Shown piece by piece: positions 1-7,017 of a stretch of 23,546 nt of DNA (its first letter is position 1; every line of letters begins with the position of its first letter). The notes beneath the pieces were generated by a model. That model was not told the DNA's origin and ran no database searches. It saw only the letters and a program-made list of their open reading frames with translations. The stretch is from Acidobacteriota bacterium (GTDB taxonomy: Bacteria; Actinomycetota; Actinomycetes; Actinomycetales; Micrococcaceae), in contig JABBNV010000014.1 in assembly GCA_019352125.1 (NCBI GenBank), forward strand, positions 1 through 23,546, read 5' to 3'. Position numbers and translations under genes: made by a program.

Positions 1-214
1 GGCCAGCTTCGTGGCGTTACTCGAGGTACTTTTCGCGGTTGTTTGGGCGTGGCTACTGCTGGGGGAACTGCCCCGTCCCATCCAACTGTTGGGCGGGGTG
101 CTCATTGTGAGTGGCGTGATTCTGGTGCGCATTGAGGACCTGCGCGGAACTCCCACGCCGGAACTGAACCACCTCAATGACCTGGAACCGCTGCCCGTCC
201 AGCTGGTGCCGTAG
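1..214 (+). CDS. EamA/DMT-family transporter, C-terminal fragment
   Basis: The frame is open from base 2 to the TAG at 212-214, so the gene begins before the window. The visible 70 residues start ASFVALLEVLFAVVWAWLLL, the last helices of a drug/metabolite transporter of the EamA type (ten-helix inner-membrane exporters). A second hydrophobic stretch (LLGGVLIVSGVILVRI) follows the short GELPRPIQ loop, which is the usual end of the EamA repeat. The last roughly 25 residues form a polar, acidic and proline-containing cytoplasmic tail. Substrate cannot be told from this fragment. The gene converges on copA with a 38-base gap in which I see no clear hairpin terminator. Confidence 0.8.
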   Translation, partial: ASFVALLEVLFAVVWAWLLLGELPRPIQLLGGVLIVSGVILVRIEDLRGTPTPELNHLNDLEPLPVQLVP

Positions 215-252
215 CCGTTCCCTTAGTCCTTTTGGAGCGGTCCGGGTGGTGC

Positions 253-2577
253 TTACCGGTCATGGCGGGTGGGTGTGAATCTACGTAGCCGCAGCGAGTT
301 GGCCACCACCAATACCGAACTGGCTGCCATGGCGGCCCCGGCGATCATGGGATTCAGCAAGCCGAAGGCGGCAACGGGAATGCCGATGACGTTGTAGGCG
401 AAGGCCCAGAAGAGGTTGGTCTTGATAATGCGTAGGGTGGCGCGGCTGAGTTCAATGGCAGTGGCCACCTGACCCAGCGAGCTGCCCATCACCGTAATGT
501 CTGCGGCTTCGATGGCCACATCCGTTCCGGATCCCATCGCGATGCCCAGATCTGCCTGAGCCAAGGCAGCTGCGTCATTGACGCCGTCGCCCGCCATAGC
601 CACTGTTGCCCCGGCCGCTTGCAATTCGCGGATTACAGCTACCTTGCCCTGGGGGTGAACGCCAGAGCGCACGTCCTGTACATCGATGCCAACGGCCGCC
701 GCTACCGTAGCAGCTACCGCAGCGTTATCACCGGTCACCAAATACGGGCGGAGACCCAAATTCTTCAGCGCGGCGATGGCGTTCGCGGAGCCGTCCTTGA
801 CCGTGTCTTTGAGGCTGATGATGCCGGCGGGGGTATTGTCGATGGCCACCCAGACAGCGGTAGCGCCGCTTGCTTCGGCCTGTTGTAGCTGGTCCAGTTC
901 GCGAGCGGTGGGAACCACCTGATTGTCCCGCAGCCAGGTATCGCGGCCCACCACCACAACATGGCCGTTGACGGTGGCTCTGACCCCTCCGCCGGGGGCG
1001 GACTGGAAATCACTGACGACTGCCAGCCGCTGGGAGGCGCGGGCGCTCGCGGCAATGGCTGCACCCACGGGATGTTCCGAGTGAGCCTCCACCGCTCCGG
1101 CCATGGCCAGAACTTCTGCCTCATCCATGGATCCGAGGGGAATTACCCGTTCTACGCTCAGTGAGCCGGAGGTCACCGTGCCGGTTTTGTCCAGCACAAT
1201 CGTGTCCACAGTGCGGGTATCCTCCAGGACGGCCGGGCCCTTGATCAGGATGCCCAACATGGCCCCACGGCCCGTTCCTGTCAGTAAGCCAACGGGGGTT
1301 GCCAAGCCTAGTGCGCAGGGGCAGGCAATCACCAGAACTGCCACCGCCGCGGTAAAGGCCTGCGTTAGATCACCGGTGAAGATGAGCCACAGCACGAAGG
1401 TCAGCACGGCTATACCCAGCACCACGGGAACAAATACTGCGCTGATCCTGTCCGCCAGGCGGGCAATGGGGGCTTTGCCCGATTGCGCGTCGCTGACCAG
1501 ACGCCCCATCTGCGCCAGCGTGGTCTCTTGCCCCACGCGGGTGGCCCGGACCACCAGCCGCCCCGTGGTGTTCAGGGTGGCGCCCGTCAGGGCAGCACCT
1601 TCGGACACCTCCACAGGCAGTGATTCGCCGGTAATGAGGGAGCTATCAATGGCGGATTCACCCTCCAGCAGCAGCCCATCGGTGGCCACCTTTTCGCCCG
1701 GTCGGGTGACGAAGACGTCGCCCACAACCAGCTGGCTAATGGGGATCTGTTCCTCAATCACGTCGGTGGTGCCATATCCCCGCAGGACGGTAGCATCCTT
1801 GACGCCCAGATTCAGGAGGGACTTCAACGCATCGCCAGCTTTGGCCTTAGCATTCGCCTCCAGATACCTACCCAGCAGCAGGAACGTGGTCACCACGGCG
1901 GCCACCTCAAAATAGAGCGCCCCACCGGCATGGCCCGCCATGGATGCGCCCATGCCGGGATTCAGCAACAGACTCACCAGCGAATAAAGGAACGCCGCAG
2001 TGACTCCAATGGATACCAGTGTGTCCATGGTGGAGGCGCCATGCCTGGCGTTGATGGCCGCCGCCCGGTGGAAAGGCCACGCTGCCCACGTCACTACCGG
2101 CGTCGCCAGTACCAATGCCAGCCAACCCCAGTTGGTGAAATGGAGCGGCTCGATCATGGACAGAAGGAACAGCGGAGTGGTTAGTACCGCAGCCACAATG
2201 AGCCGAGGACGCAGAGCTGCTGCCGTGCCGCCGTGGTTCATATGGTCGTTCGGGTCCATCCCGTCCATGGAACCGTGGTCGTGGCCAGCCTCAGCGGAGC
2301 CGTGTTGGTGAGCGGGATGCACCGCTGCCGGTGCAGCCGGTGCGCGCTTGATGCTTGCCTTGTAGCCGGTGGCGTTGACGGTTTCCACGATCTCTTGATC
2401 GGTGATTCCTTCCGGAACCATCACCCGAGCGCTTTCCAGCGGCAGGTTTACGGACGCGCTCACGCCCTCCAGCTTGCCCAGTTTCTTTTCCACTCGCGCC
2501 ACGCACGAGGCGCAGGTCATTCCGGAGACATTGAGGTCAAGAACGCGAAGGGTGGGCGAGCTGTTGGGGATGGTCAT
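253..2577 (-). CDS. copA: Copper-exporting P1B-type ATPase CopA
   Basis: A 774-residue ATP-driven Cu(I) exporter of the cytoplasmic membrane. In order: one N-terminal heavy-metal domain with MTCASC (C22, C25), a His/Met/Asp-rich linker at about 88-115 that may bind extra metal, the actuator motif TGES (316-319), the membrane metal site CPC (419-421), the phosphorylation motif DKTGT (463-467), SEHP in the nucleotide domain, GDGVND, and a C-terminal YN plus MAASS pair. CPC, YN and MxxSS are the Cu(I) signature set. The frame stays open upstream to 2757, but that 60-residue extension lies inside copZ and is not metal-domain sequence. I choose the ATG at 2575-2577, which has an AGGAAG ribosome site at 2581-2586. 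copZ ends only 7 bases upstream, so translation is probably coupled. Confidence 0.96.
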   Translation of the reverse strand: MTIPNSSPTLRVLDLNVSGMTCASCVARVEKKLGKLEGVSASVNLPLESARVMVPEGITDQEIVETVNATGYKASIKRAPAAPAAVHPAHQHGSAEAGHDHGSMDGMDPNDHMNHGGTAAALRPRLIVAAVLTTPLFLLSMIEPLHFTNWGWLALVLATPVVTWAAWPFHRAAAINARHGASTMDTLVSIGVTAAFLYSLVSLLLNPGMGASMAGHAGGALYFEVAAVVTTFLLLGRYLEANAKAKAGDALKSLLNLGVKDATVLRGYGTTDVIEEQIPISQLVVGDVFVTRPGEKVATDGLLLEGESAIDSSLITGESLPVEVSEGAALTGATLNTTGRLVVRATRVGQETTLAQMGRLVSDAQSGKAPIARLADRISAVFVPVVLGIAVLTFVLWLIFTGDLTQAFTAAVAVLVIACPCALGLATPVGLLTGTGRGAMLGILIKGPAVLEDTRTVDTIVLDKTGTVTSGSLSVERVIPLGSMDEAEVLAMAGAVEAHSEHPVGAAIAASARASQRLAVVSDFQSAPGGGVRATVNGHVVVVGRDTWLRDNQVVPTARELDQLQQAEASGATAVWVAIDNTPAGIISLKDTVKDGSANAIAALKNLGLRPYLVTGDNAAVAATVAAAVGIDVQDVRSGVHPQGKVAVIRELQAAGATVAMAGDGVNDAAALAQADLGIAMGSGTDVAIEAADITVMGSSLGQVATAIELSRATLRIIKTNLFWAFAYNVIGIPVAAFGLLNPMIAGAAMAASSVLVVANSLRLRRFTPTRHDR

Positions 2578-2584
2578 GATCTTC

Positions 2585-2815
2585 CTAAGCCTCGTTGGCG
2601 ACGACGACGTACCCCGCTTCAGCGATTGCCTCGCCAATTTCGGCGTCAGAGATGTGCATATGTGACTTGATAGTGGCAGTTGAAATGCCACCGGCGTTGA
2701 GGTCGATGGACACGTCGTCAACCCCCTTAAGTGAGGTGAGCTCTTCGGTGACGGCATTGACGCAGTGGCCGCACGTCATTCCGGAGATGCTGACGTTGGT
2801 GAGAATCGGTTCCAT
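2585..2815 (-). CDS. copZ: Copper chaperone CopZ (heavy-metal-associated domain)
   Basis: A 76-residue single HMA domain protein. The metal site is GMTCGHC with C15 and C18, followed by a typical beta-alpha-beta-beta-alpha-beta pattern. Proteins of this kind carry Cu(I) in the cytosol and pass it to the matching N-terminal domain of CopA. The longer open frame to 2887 runs into csoR and lacks domain character, so I chose the ATG at 2813-2815, which has a strong AAGGAGA site about 7 bases upstream. It lies between csoR (46-base gap) and copA (7-base gap) and is co-transcribed with them from the csoR promoter. Confidence 0.95.
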   Translation of the reverse strand: MEPILTNVSISGMTCGHCVNAVTEELTSLKGVDDVSIDLNAGGISTATIKSHMHISDAEIGEAIAEAGYVVVANEA

Positions 2816-2861
2816 GATGTCTCCTTGGTTGGGTGTGAAGCGTTCTTTGGGTCGTGAAAAA

Positions 2862-3182
2862 TTAGCGCAATAGCCGACCGATGGCATCGGTTGCTTCTTG
2901 AACCTTGGCTGCTACCAGCTCTGGCTGACCAGTGGCCGCAGATTCTTGGGCTGCTCCTACTACACAGTGGCCAATGTGATCCTGGACAAGCCCCAAACTC
3001 ACGGCGTGCAGGGCCTTATTGATGGCAGCCACCTGCGTGAGGATGTCAATACAGTATTTGTCCTCCTCCACCATCCGGGCGATTCCTCGCACCTGGCCCT
3101 CAATGCGCTTGAGGCGGCGAAGATAGGCTTCCTTGTCCTCGGAGTATCCGTACTTGGTGTGTTCCTCAACAGTGCTGCTCAT
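2862..3182 (-). CDS. csoR: Copper-sensing repressor CsoR
   Basis: A 106-residue all-helical DUF156/CsoR-family repressor. The Cu(I) triad is present with exact family spacing: C44, then H69 in DHIGHC, then C73 (C-x24-H-x3-C). The N-terminal helix LRRLKRIEGQVRGIARMVEE holds the basic residues that contact DNA. In the family, Cu(I) binding releases the repressor from GC-rich dyads, and two such dyads lie directly upstream (3191-3237). It is the first gene of csoR-copZ-copA, so it represses itself along with the export genes. The start has no Shine-Dalgarno site; the ATG falls 6 bases after a -10 hexamer, which suggests a leaderless message. The Cys/His/Cys set argues against the nickel or formaldehyde sensors of this superfamily. 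Confidence 0.96.
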   Translation of the reverse strand: MSSTVEEHTKYGYSEDKEAYLRRLKRIEGQVRGIARMVEEDKYCIDILTQVAAINKALHAVSLGLVQDHIGHCVVGAAQESAATGQPELVAAKVQEATDAIGRLLR

Positions 3183-3188
3183 GCCATC

Positions 3189-3217
3189 AAGTTATACCCC
3201 TGGGGGGTATGTGTCAA
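3189..3217 (-). promoter_or_regulatory. Probable csoR promoter, leaderless
   Basis: On the minus strand a perfect -35 TTGACA (3212-3217) is followed by a 17-base spacer and TAACTT (3189-3194). Six bases later the csoR ATG begins at 3182, so the message probably starts at or next to the start codon. TATAAC at 3191-3196 is an alternative -10 with a 15-base spacer. The spacer is almost filled by one CsoR-type dyad, so bound repressor would block RNA polymerase. Confidence 0.75.
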
Positions 3218-3237
3218 GTACCCCCTAGGGGTATAAC
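3191..3237. promoter_or_regulatory. Double CsoR-type operator
   Basis: Two copies of a 20-bp GC-cored dyad lie in inverted orientation: GTTATACCCCTGGGGGGTAT at 3191-3210 and, read on the minus strand, GTTATACCCCTAGGGGGTAC at 3237-3218. They match at 18 of 20 positions and their centres are 27 bp apart. The TATACCCC...GGGGTAT form agrees with known CsoR operators. The first copy covers the csoR promoter spacer. The second lies just upstream of its -35 and 50 bases before the divergent gene at 3288. Confidence 0.88.
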
Positions 3238-3287
3238 TTTAACAAAAAATCTCTTGCCAACGGTCGGCGCTGGTGGTCGAATGAGGT

Positions 3288-4382
3288 ATGAATACCAAGC
3301 AAACAATGCTGTTGGCGGTTGGTACAAAAAAGGGGTTGTGGCTGGGGACCAGCACGGACCGGCAAGCGTGGACATTTACGGGCCCGCACTTCTTGATGCA
3401 TGAGATTCCCAGCATCGGCATTGACACTCGAGATGGCAAGACGCGCATTTTGGTGGGTGTTCGCAGTGAGCACTGGGGGCCCACCGTGGTGCATTCAGAT
3501 GACCTGGGAGCCACGTGGAGTGAGCCGGAGAGCGGAGCCATAGTCTTTCCGCCAGACACTGATGCAGCGTTGGCACGGGTCTGGCAGCTCCAGCCGGACA
3601 CTCAGGACAGGCCTGGCGTGGTGTGGGCTGGTGCCGAGCCCATCTCGCTGTGGCGATCCGACGACGGCGGGAGTCACTTCGAACTCAATCGCGGGCTCTG
3701 GGACCACCCACATCGCACTGAGTGGGCTGAGGGTTATGGCGGCGGAGCCATCCATTCGGTGCTGCCCAGCCCCACGGAGGACACTATTCATGTGGCGATG
3801 AGCACCGGTGGCGTCTATCGCAGCGACGATGGCGGTGCCAGCTGGATCCCCCGCAATGTGGGGATCTCTGCCGGGTTTGACCCGGATCCCTCCCCGGAGT
3901 TTGGACAGTGCGTGCACAAGATTGCCCGCGACGCACAGGAACCCCACCGCTTGTTCGCGCAGAATCATGGCGGTGTGTACCGCAGTGATGACAATGCTGA
4001 CACGTGGGTTTCCATTGCCGAAGGCTTGCCTGCGGACTTTGGCTTTGTGATGCTCGCGCATCCCCGGCGCTCCAACACCGCATGGGTGATCCCGATAAAA
4101 GCGGACGTCGAACGCATTCCGCCCGAGGCAAAGTTGGCAGTGCACCGTAGCGACGACGCTGGCGGAACGTGGACTCGGCTAGATGTTGGCCTGCCCGAAT
4201 CCGAATACAACGTGGTGCTCCGTGATGCCGCCGCAGTGGATACTGCTGAGCCCGTGGGCGTGTATTTCGGTACGCGTGGCGGGTCTGTCTATGCCAGCGC
4301 GAACGAGGGCACTGAATTCACTGAAGTGCTCTCGCACCTGCCGGACGTGCTCTGCGTGCGTGCCGCCGTCGTCGTGGCCTAA
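3288..4382 (+). CDS. BNR/Asp-box beta-propeller protein (sialidase-like fold), function unknown
   Basis: A 364-residue protein with five Asp-box motifs of the S-x-D-x-G-x-x-W kind: SDDLGATW (70-77), SDDGGSHF (124-131), SDDGGASW (179-186), SDDNADTW (233-240) and SDDAGGTW (288-295), plus a degenerate SANEGTEF near 337. Such repeats make beta-propeller blades. I see no signal peptide or membrane segment, so it looks cytoplasmic. The catalytic arginine triad of true sialidases is not evident, so sialidase activity should not be assumed. The ATG at 3288 has no well-spaced ribosome site (a GAGG ends one base before it) and may be leaderless. The MoaD/ThiS-like gene begins one base after its stop, so the two are translationally linked. 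Its promoter region borders the CsoR operator. Confidence 0.85.
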   Translation: MNTKQTMLLAVGTKKGLWLGTSTDRQAWTFTGPHFLMHEIPSIGIDTRDGKTRILVGVRSEHWGPTVVHSDDLGATWSEPESGAIVFPPDTDAALARVWQLQPDTQDRPGVVWAGAEPISLWRSDDGGSHFELNRGLWDHPHRTEWAEGYGGGAIHSVLPSPTEDTIHVAMSTGGVYRSDDGGASWIPRNVGISAGFDPDPSPEFGQCVHKIARDAQEPHRLFAQNHGGVYRSDDNADTWVSIAEGLPADFGFVMLAHPRRSNTAWVIPIKADVERIPPEAKLAVHRSDDAGGTWTRLDVGLPESEYNVVLRDAAAVDTAEPVGVYFGTRGGSVYASANEGTEFTEVLSHLPDVLCVRAAVVVA

Positions 4383-4383
4383 C

Positions 4384-4707
4384 GTGACAGCCCAAACAGC
4401 CGACAACCCAGCCGCAAACCCTGCTCCGATTTCCGTGGTCATTCCGGGACCATTACAACCGTTCGCAGGCGATGCCCCTGTACTGGAGGTAGACGTTGAG
4501 GGTCCGGTGAGCGTGCGGGAGCTACTGGACGTCATGGGCCATGAGTACCGAGTCTTCAATCGCCGCATCCGTGATGAACGAGGAGTGGTCCGCCGGTACG
4601 TCAACCTCTACGTAGCAGGCCAAGACGTTCGGCAGCTCGGTGGGCTGGATGCCATGGTGCAGCCGGGTGACGAAGTTCTCATTATCGCGTCCGTGGCTGG
4701 CGGGTAG
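4384..4707 (+). CDS. MoaD/ThiS-family ubiquitin-like small protein
   Basis: A 107-residue protein starting with GTG one base after the BNR gene stop. The body (from about ISVVIPG) has the beta-grasp pattern, with the family's VxGQDVRxLxGLDxxVxPGDEVLII-like end and a C-terminal Gly-Gly (SVAGG). In MoaD, ThiS and their relatives the terminal GG is adenylated by an E1-like enzyme and then thiocarboxylated for sulfur delivery or joined to target lysines. No E1-like gene, moaE or thiG is present here, so its partner is elsewhere or it acts as a modifier. The first 14 or so residues are Ala/Pro/Asn-rich and atypical; the GTG at residue 16 or nearby is a possible later start. Confidence 0.85.
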   Translation: MTAQTADNPAANPAPISVVIPGPLQPFAGDAPVLEVDVEGPVSVRELLDVMGHEYRVFNRRIRDERGVVRRYVNLYVAGQDVRQLGGLDAMVQPGDEVLIIASVAGG

Positions 4708-4768
4708 ATTAGAAGTGAGCGCATGATCTAGTCACCACTGCGTAGTCACAATGCTAAGGAGCGCCTCC

Positions 4769-6517
4769 ATGGCCAAAGAACTTGCTACCGCCCTGATTGC
4801 CCAGTTGCAAGCCGCTGGTGTGGACCGGATATATGGCGTGGTGGGGGATAGCCTTAACCCTTTGGTGGACGCAGTGCGCAAAACCGGTGGAAGTGCCGCC
4901 GGTGGGATCGACTGGATTCACGTGCGCCACGAGGAAGCCGCGGGCTTTGCCGCCGGCGCGCAGGCCCAACTGACCGGGAAACTGGCCGTCTGCGCCGGTT
5001 CGTGTGGACCGGGAAACCTCCACCTGATGAACGGGCTCTATGACGCCAACCGCACCGGGGCTCCCGTGCTGGCCATCGCCTCCCACATTCCGAGCAAGCA
5101 GATTGGCAGCGGATTCTTCCAGGAGACGCACCCGGACCGGATTTTTGATGAGTGCTCCGTGTATTCCGAGCTCGTCAGTACCGCTGATCAAGCGCCACGG
5201 GTGATGCACAACGCGATCAGCCATGCTGTAGGCCGTCAGGGCGTGGCCGTAATCACCCTCCCGGGGGACGTGGCCAGCCTGAATGCCACGGTGGAGGCGC
5301 CGCTGTACAAGCCCGTGGTTCGTGGCACAGTGGTACCCGCGGCGGAAAGTCTTGCGCAACTGGCCGAGGCCATCAATAAGGCCACCAAGGTAGCCATTTT
5401 TGCCGGATACGGAGTGCGCGGTGCCCACGATGCTGTGCTAGCCCTTGCCGAAAAGGTCAAGGCGCCCATTGGGCACAGCCTCCGGGGCAAGGACTTCATC
5501 CAGTACGACAATCCTTACGATATTGGTATGACGGGGCTCCTGGGTTATGGAGCTGCCTCCGCGGGCATTGAAGACGCGGATCTGCTGGTGCTGCTGGGTA
5601 CTGACTTTCCCTACGATCAGTTCCTGCCAGATACGCGTACGGCCCAGGTAGACAGCACTCCGGAGCACCTGGGCCGGCGCACGGACGTGGACATCCCGGT
5701 CCATGGGGATGTGCTGCCCACCTTGGAGGCGTTGCTCCCGCTGCTCAAGGTGAAGACCAATGACAGGTTCCTGAAGGACATGCTGAAAAAGCATGATCGG
5801 TTGATGAACAAGGCAGTGGGCGCGTATACCCGCAAAGCAGACACGCTGATGCCGATCCATCCCGAATACGCAGCGTCGGTGCTGGATCAAGTGGCAGCCA
5901 AGGACGCAATTTTTACTGCCGATACGGGAATGTGCAACGTCTGGACCGCCCGGTACATCAACCCGTTGGGGACCCGCCGACTGATTGGCTCCTTCCTGCA
6001 CGGTTCCATGGCGAATGCCTTGCCCCAGGCCGTCGGCGCGCAGCTTGCCTATCCAGACCGGCAAGTCATTTCGGTATCGGGCGACGGCGGACTCTCCATG
6101 CTGTTGGGTGAGCTGATTACCGCAGCCACGCATAAGCTCCCGTTGAACGTGGTGGTGTTCAACAACTCCACCTTGGGCATGGTCAAGCTGGAAATGCTGG
6201 TGGATGGCCTGCAGGACTTTGGCGTGGACGTGCCGGACGTGAATTATGCGGCTGTGGCTAAGGCTCTGGGGTTCCACGCCGTGCGCGTCACTGACCCGCG
6301 AGAGATTGAAGGCGCCTACCGCGAAGCCTTCGCGCACCCAGGACCATCACTCGTGGAGCTGATTACCGATCCGAACGCCCTTTCCATCCCGCCCAAGATC
6401 AAGGGTGCTCAGGTGGTTGGCTTTGCCACGGCCATGTCGAAGGTGGTGCTGAACAAGGGTGCGGGCGAGGCCGTGAGCATGGCGCGCAGCAACATGCGCA
6501 ACATCCCCCGCGGCTAG
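4769..6517 (+). CDS. poxB: Pyruvate:quinone oxidoreductase (PoxB type, thiamine diphosphate-dependent)
   Basis: A 582-residue enzyme that would turn pyruvate into acetate and CO2 with electrons passed through FAD to membrane quinone. Seen: GVVGDSLNP at the N-terminus, RHEE (53-56) with the glutamate that activates thiamine diphosphate, CAGSCGPGNLHLMNG (75-89), the QETHP loop (118-122), a central FAD-binding domain, and the C-terminal GDGG (438-441) to NN (465-466) diphosphate/metal motif. The C-terminus (FATAMSKVVLN...) is amphipathic, like the lipid-binding peptide of E. coli PoxB (572 residues). The open frame starts at 4751, but ATG 4769 has AAGGAG at 4756-4761 and starts MAKELATALI like homologues. 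The QETHP and CAGSCGPG motifs favour PoxB over acetolactate synthase. It is 61 bases downstream of the MoaD-like gene and may share its transcript. Confidence 0.93.
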   Translation: MAKELATALIAQLQAAGVDRIYGVVGDSLNPLVDAVRKTGGSAAGGIDWIHVRHEEAAGFAAGAQAQLTGKLAVCAGSCGPGNLHLMNGLYDANRTGAPVLAIASHIPSKQIGSGFFQETHPDRIFDECSVYSELVSTADQAPRVMHNAISHAVGRQGVAVITLPGDVASLNATVEAPLYKPVVRGTVVPAAESLAQLAEAINKATKVAIFAGYGVRGAHDAVLALAEKVKAPIGHSLRGKDFIQYDNPYDIGMTGLLGYGAASAGIEDADLLVLLGTDFPYDQFLPDTRTAQVDSTPEHLGRRTDVDIPVHGDVLPTLEALLPLLKVKTNDRFLKDMLKKHDRLMNKAVGAYTRKADTLMPIHPEYAASVLDQVAAKDAIFTADTGMCNVWTARYINPLGTRRLIGSFLHGSMANALPQAVGAQLAYPDRQVISVSGDGGLSMLLGELITAATHKLPLNVVVFNNSTLGMVKLEMLVDGLQDFGVDVPDVNYAAVAKALGFHAVRVTDPREIEGAYREAFAHPGPSLVELITDPNALSIPPKIKGAQVVGFATAMSKVVLNKGAGEAVSMARSNMRNIPRG

Positions 6518-6613
6518 GCCCCGTTGGTCGGGCTTCGCAGTTGCCCGAGCAGCGTCAGGAACCCAGTAGGACTGTTGTGAACATGGTCCGGGATTGCCTA
6601 ACGTGGCAAAGTG

Positions 6614-6641
6614 TTGGAGAAACTTACAGCCTAACTAGACT
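6614..6641 (+). promoter_or_regulatory. Possible sigma-A type promoter for the small membrane gene
   Basis: TTGGAG (6614-6619), a 16-base spacer and TAGACT (6636-6641) lie 33 bases before the start at 6674. The hexamers are moderate matches, and the position between poxB and an independent small gene makes a promoter plausible. Confidence 0.35.
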
Positions 6642-6673
6642 GCGAAAACCACCCTTTCGGCAATGAGGTATTC

Positions 6674-6892
6674 ATGCAAGAAGATGCGACACGAGAAGCG
6701 GGACCGGTCAGCGCCAAGTGGACCTGGCCAAGTGCCGTGGTTGGAGCTCTGGTTGTTGCGCTGGTCTTACTATTTTGGCTGCTCTCGGAGGGTGCGATCA
6801 GTCATGGACTGGCGCTTGTGGGTATTCCCTCTTGTTTCCTCGGCATCGCGGCGTTAGTGACCTATGTGGCGATATCGAGGCAGCGAAAGTAG
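6674..6892 (+). CDS. Small two-helix membrane protein, unknown function
   Basis: A 72-residue protein with a polar start (MQEDATREAGPVSAKW), a long hydrophobic helix at about 20-41 (AVVGALVVALVLLFWLL), a second at about 46-66 (LALVGIPSCFLGIAALVTYVAI) and a basic end SRQRK. The Lys/Arg tail suggests that both ends stay in the cytoplasm. A GAGG site at 6665-6668 precedes the ATG by 5 bases. The overlapping frame at 6663 is Arg/Ser-rich with no domain character, so I reject it. I do not recognise a family. It sits alone between poxB and the convergent purB. Confidence 0.6.
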   Translation: MQEDATREAGPVSAKWTWPSAVVGALVVALVLLFWLLSEGAISHGLALVGIPSCFLGIAALVTYVAISRQRK

Positions 6893-7017
6893 CCTTCGGC
6901 CCCCACTTGTCGGCGACGGCTAGCCCCACTGATTCAATCGTTCCGGCGAAGTAGGAATTGGGGTCCGCGCGTGGCCTCGAGGGCCAATGCCTGTTACCGG
7001 CCGTCACTTCTTGGCGT

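Noticed and set aside
1103..1915. 270-residue plus-strand frame opposite copA
   Set aside because: Ser/Thr/Arg-rich translation antisense to a clear gene; a shadow of GC-rich codon use.
2578..2757. 60-residue N-terminal extension of copA
   Set aside because: It lies inside copZ in another frame, has no domain character, and a good ribosome site precedes the ATG at 2577.
3288..4382. Exo-alpha-sialidase
   Set aside because: Only the propeller Asp-boxes are seen; no arginine triad, secretion signal or sugar genes support the enzyme name.
4729..4749. Repeated TAGTCAC before poxB (4729-4735 and 4743-4749)
   Set aside because: Seven-base repeats in a short gap can occur by chance, and no promoter or regulator supports them.
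5438..6337. 299-residue minus-strand frame opposite poxB
   Set aside because: It is antisense to well-conserved poxB and shows no domain pattern.
6529..6547. Terminator after poxB (CGGGC/GCCCG)
   Set aside because: Only a 5-bp stem with a 9-base loop and no T-run; too weak to list.
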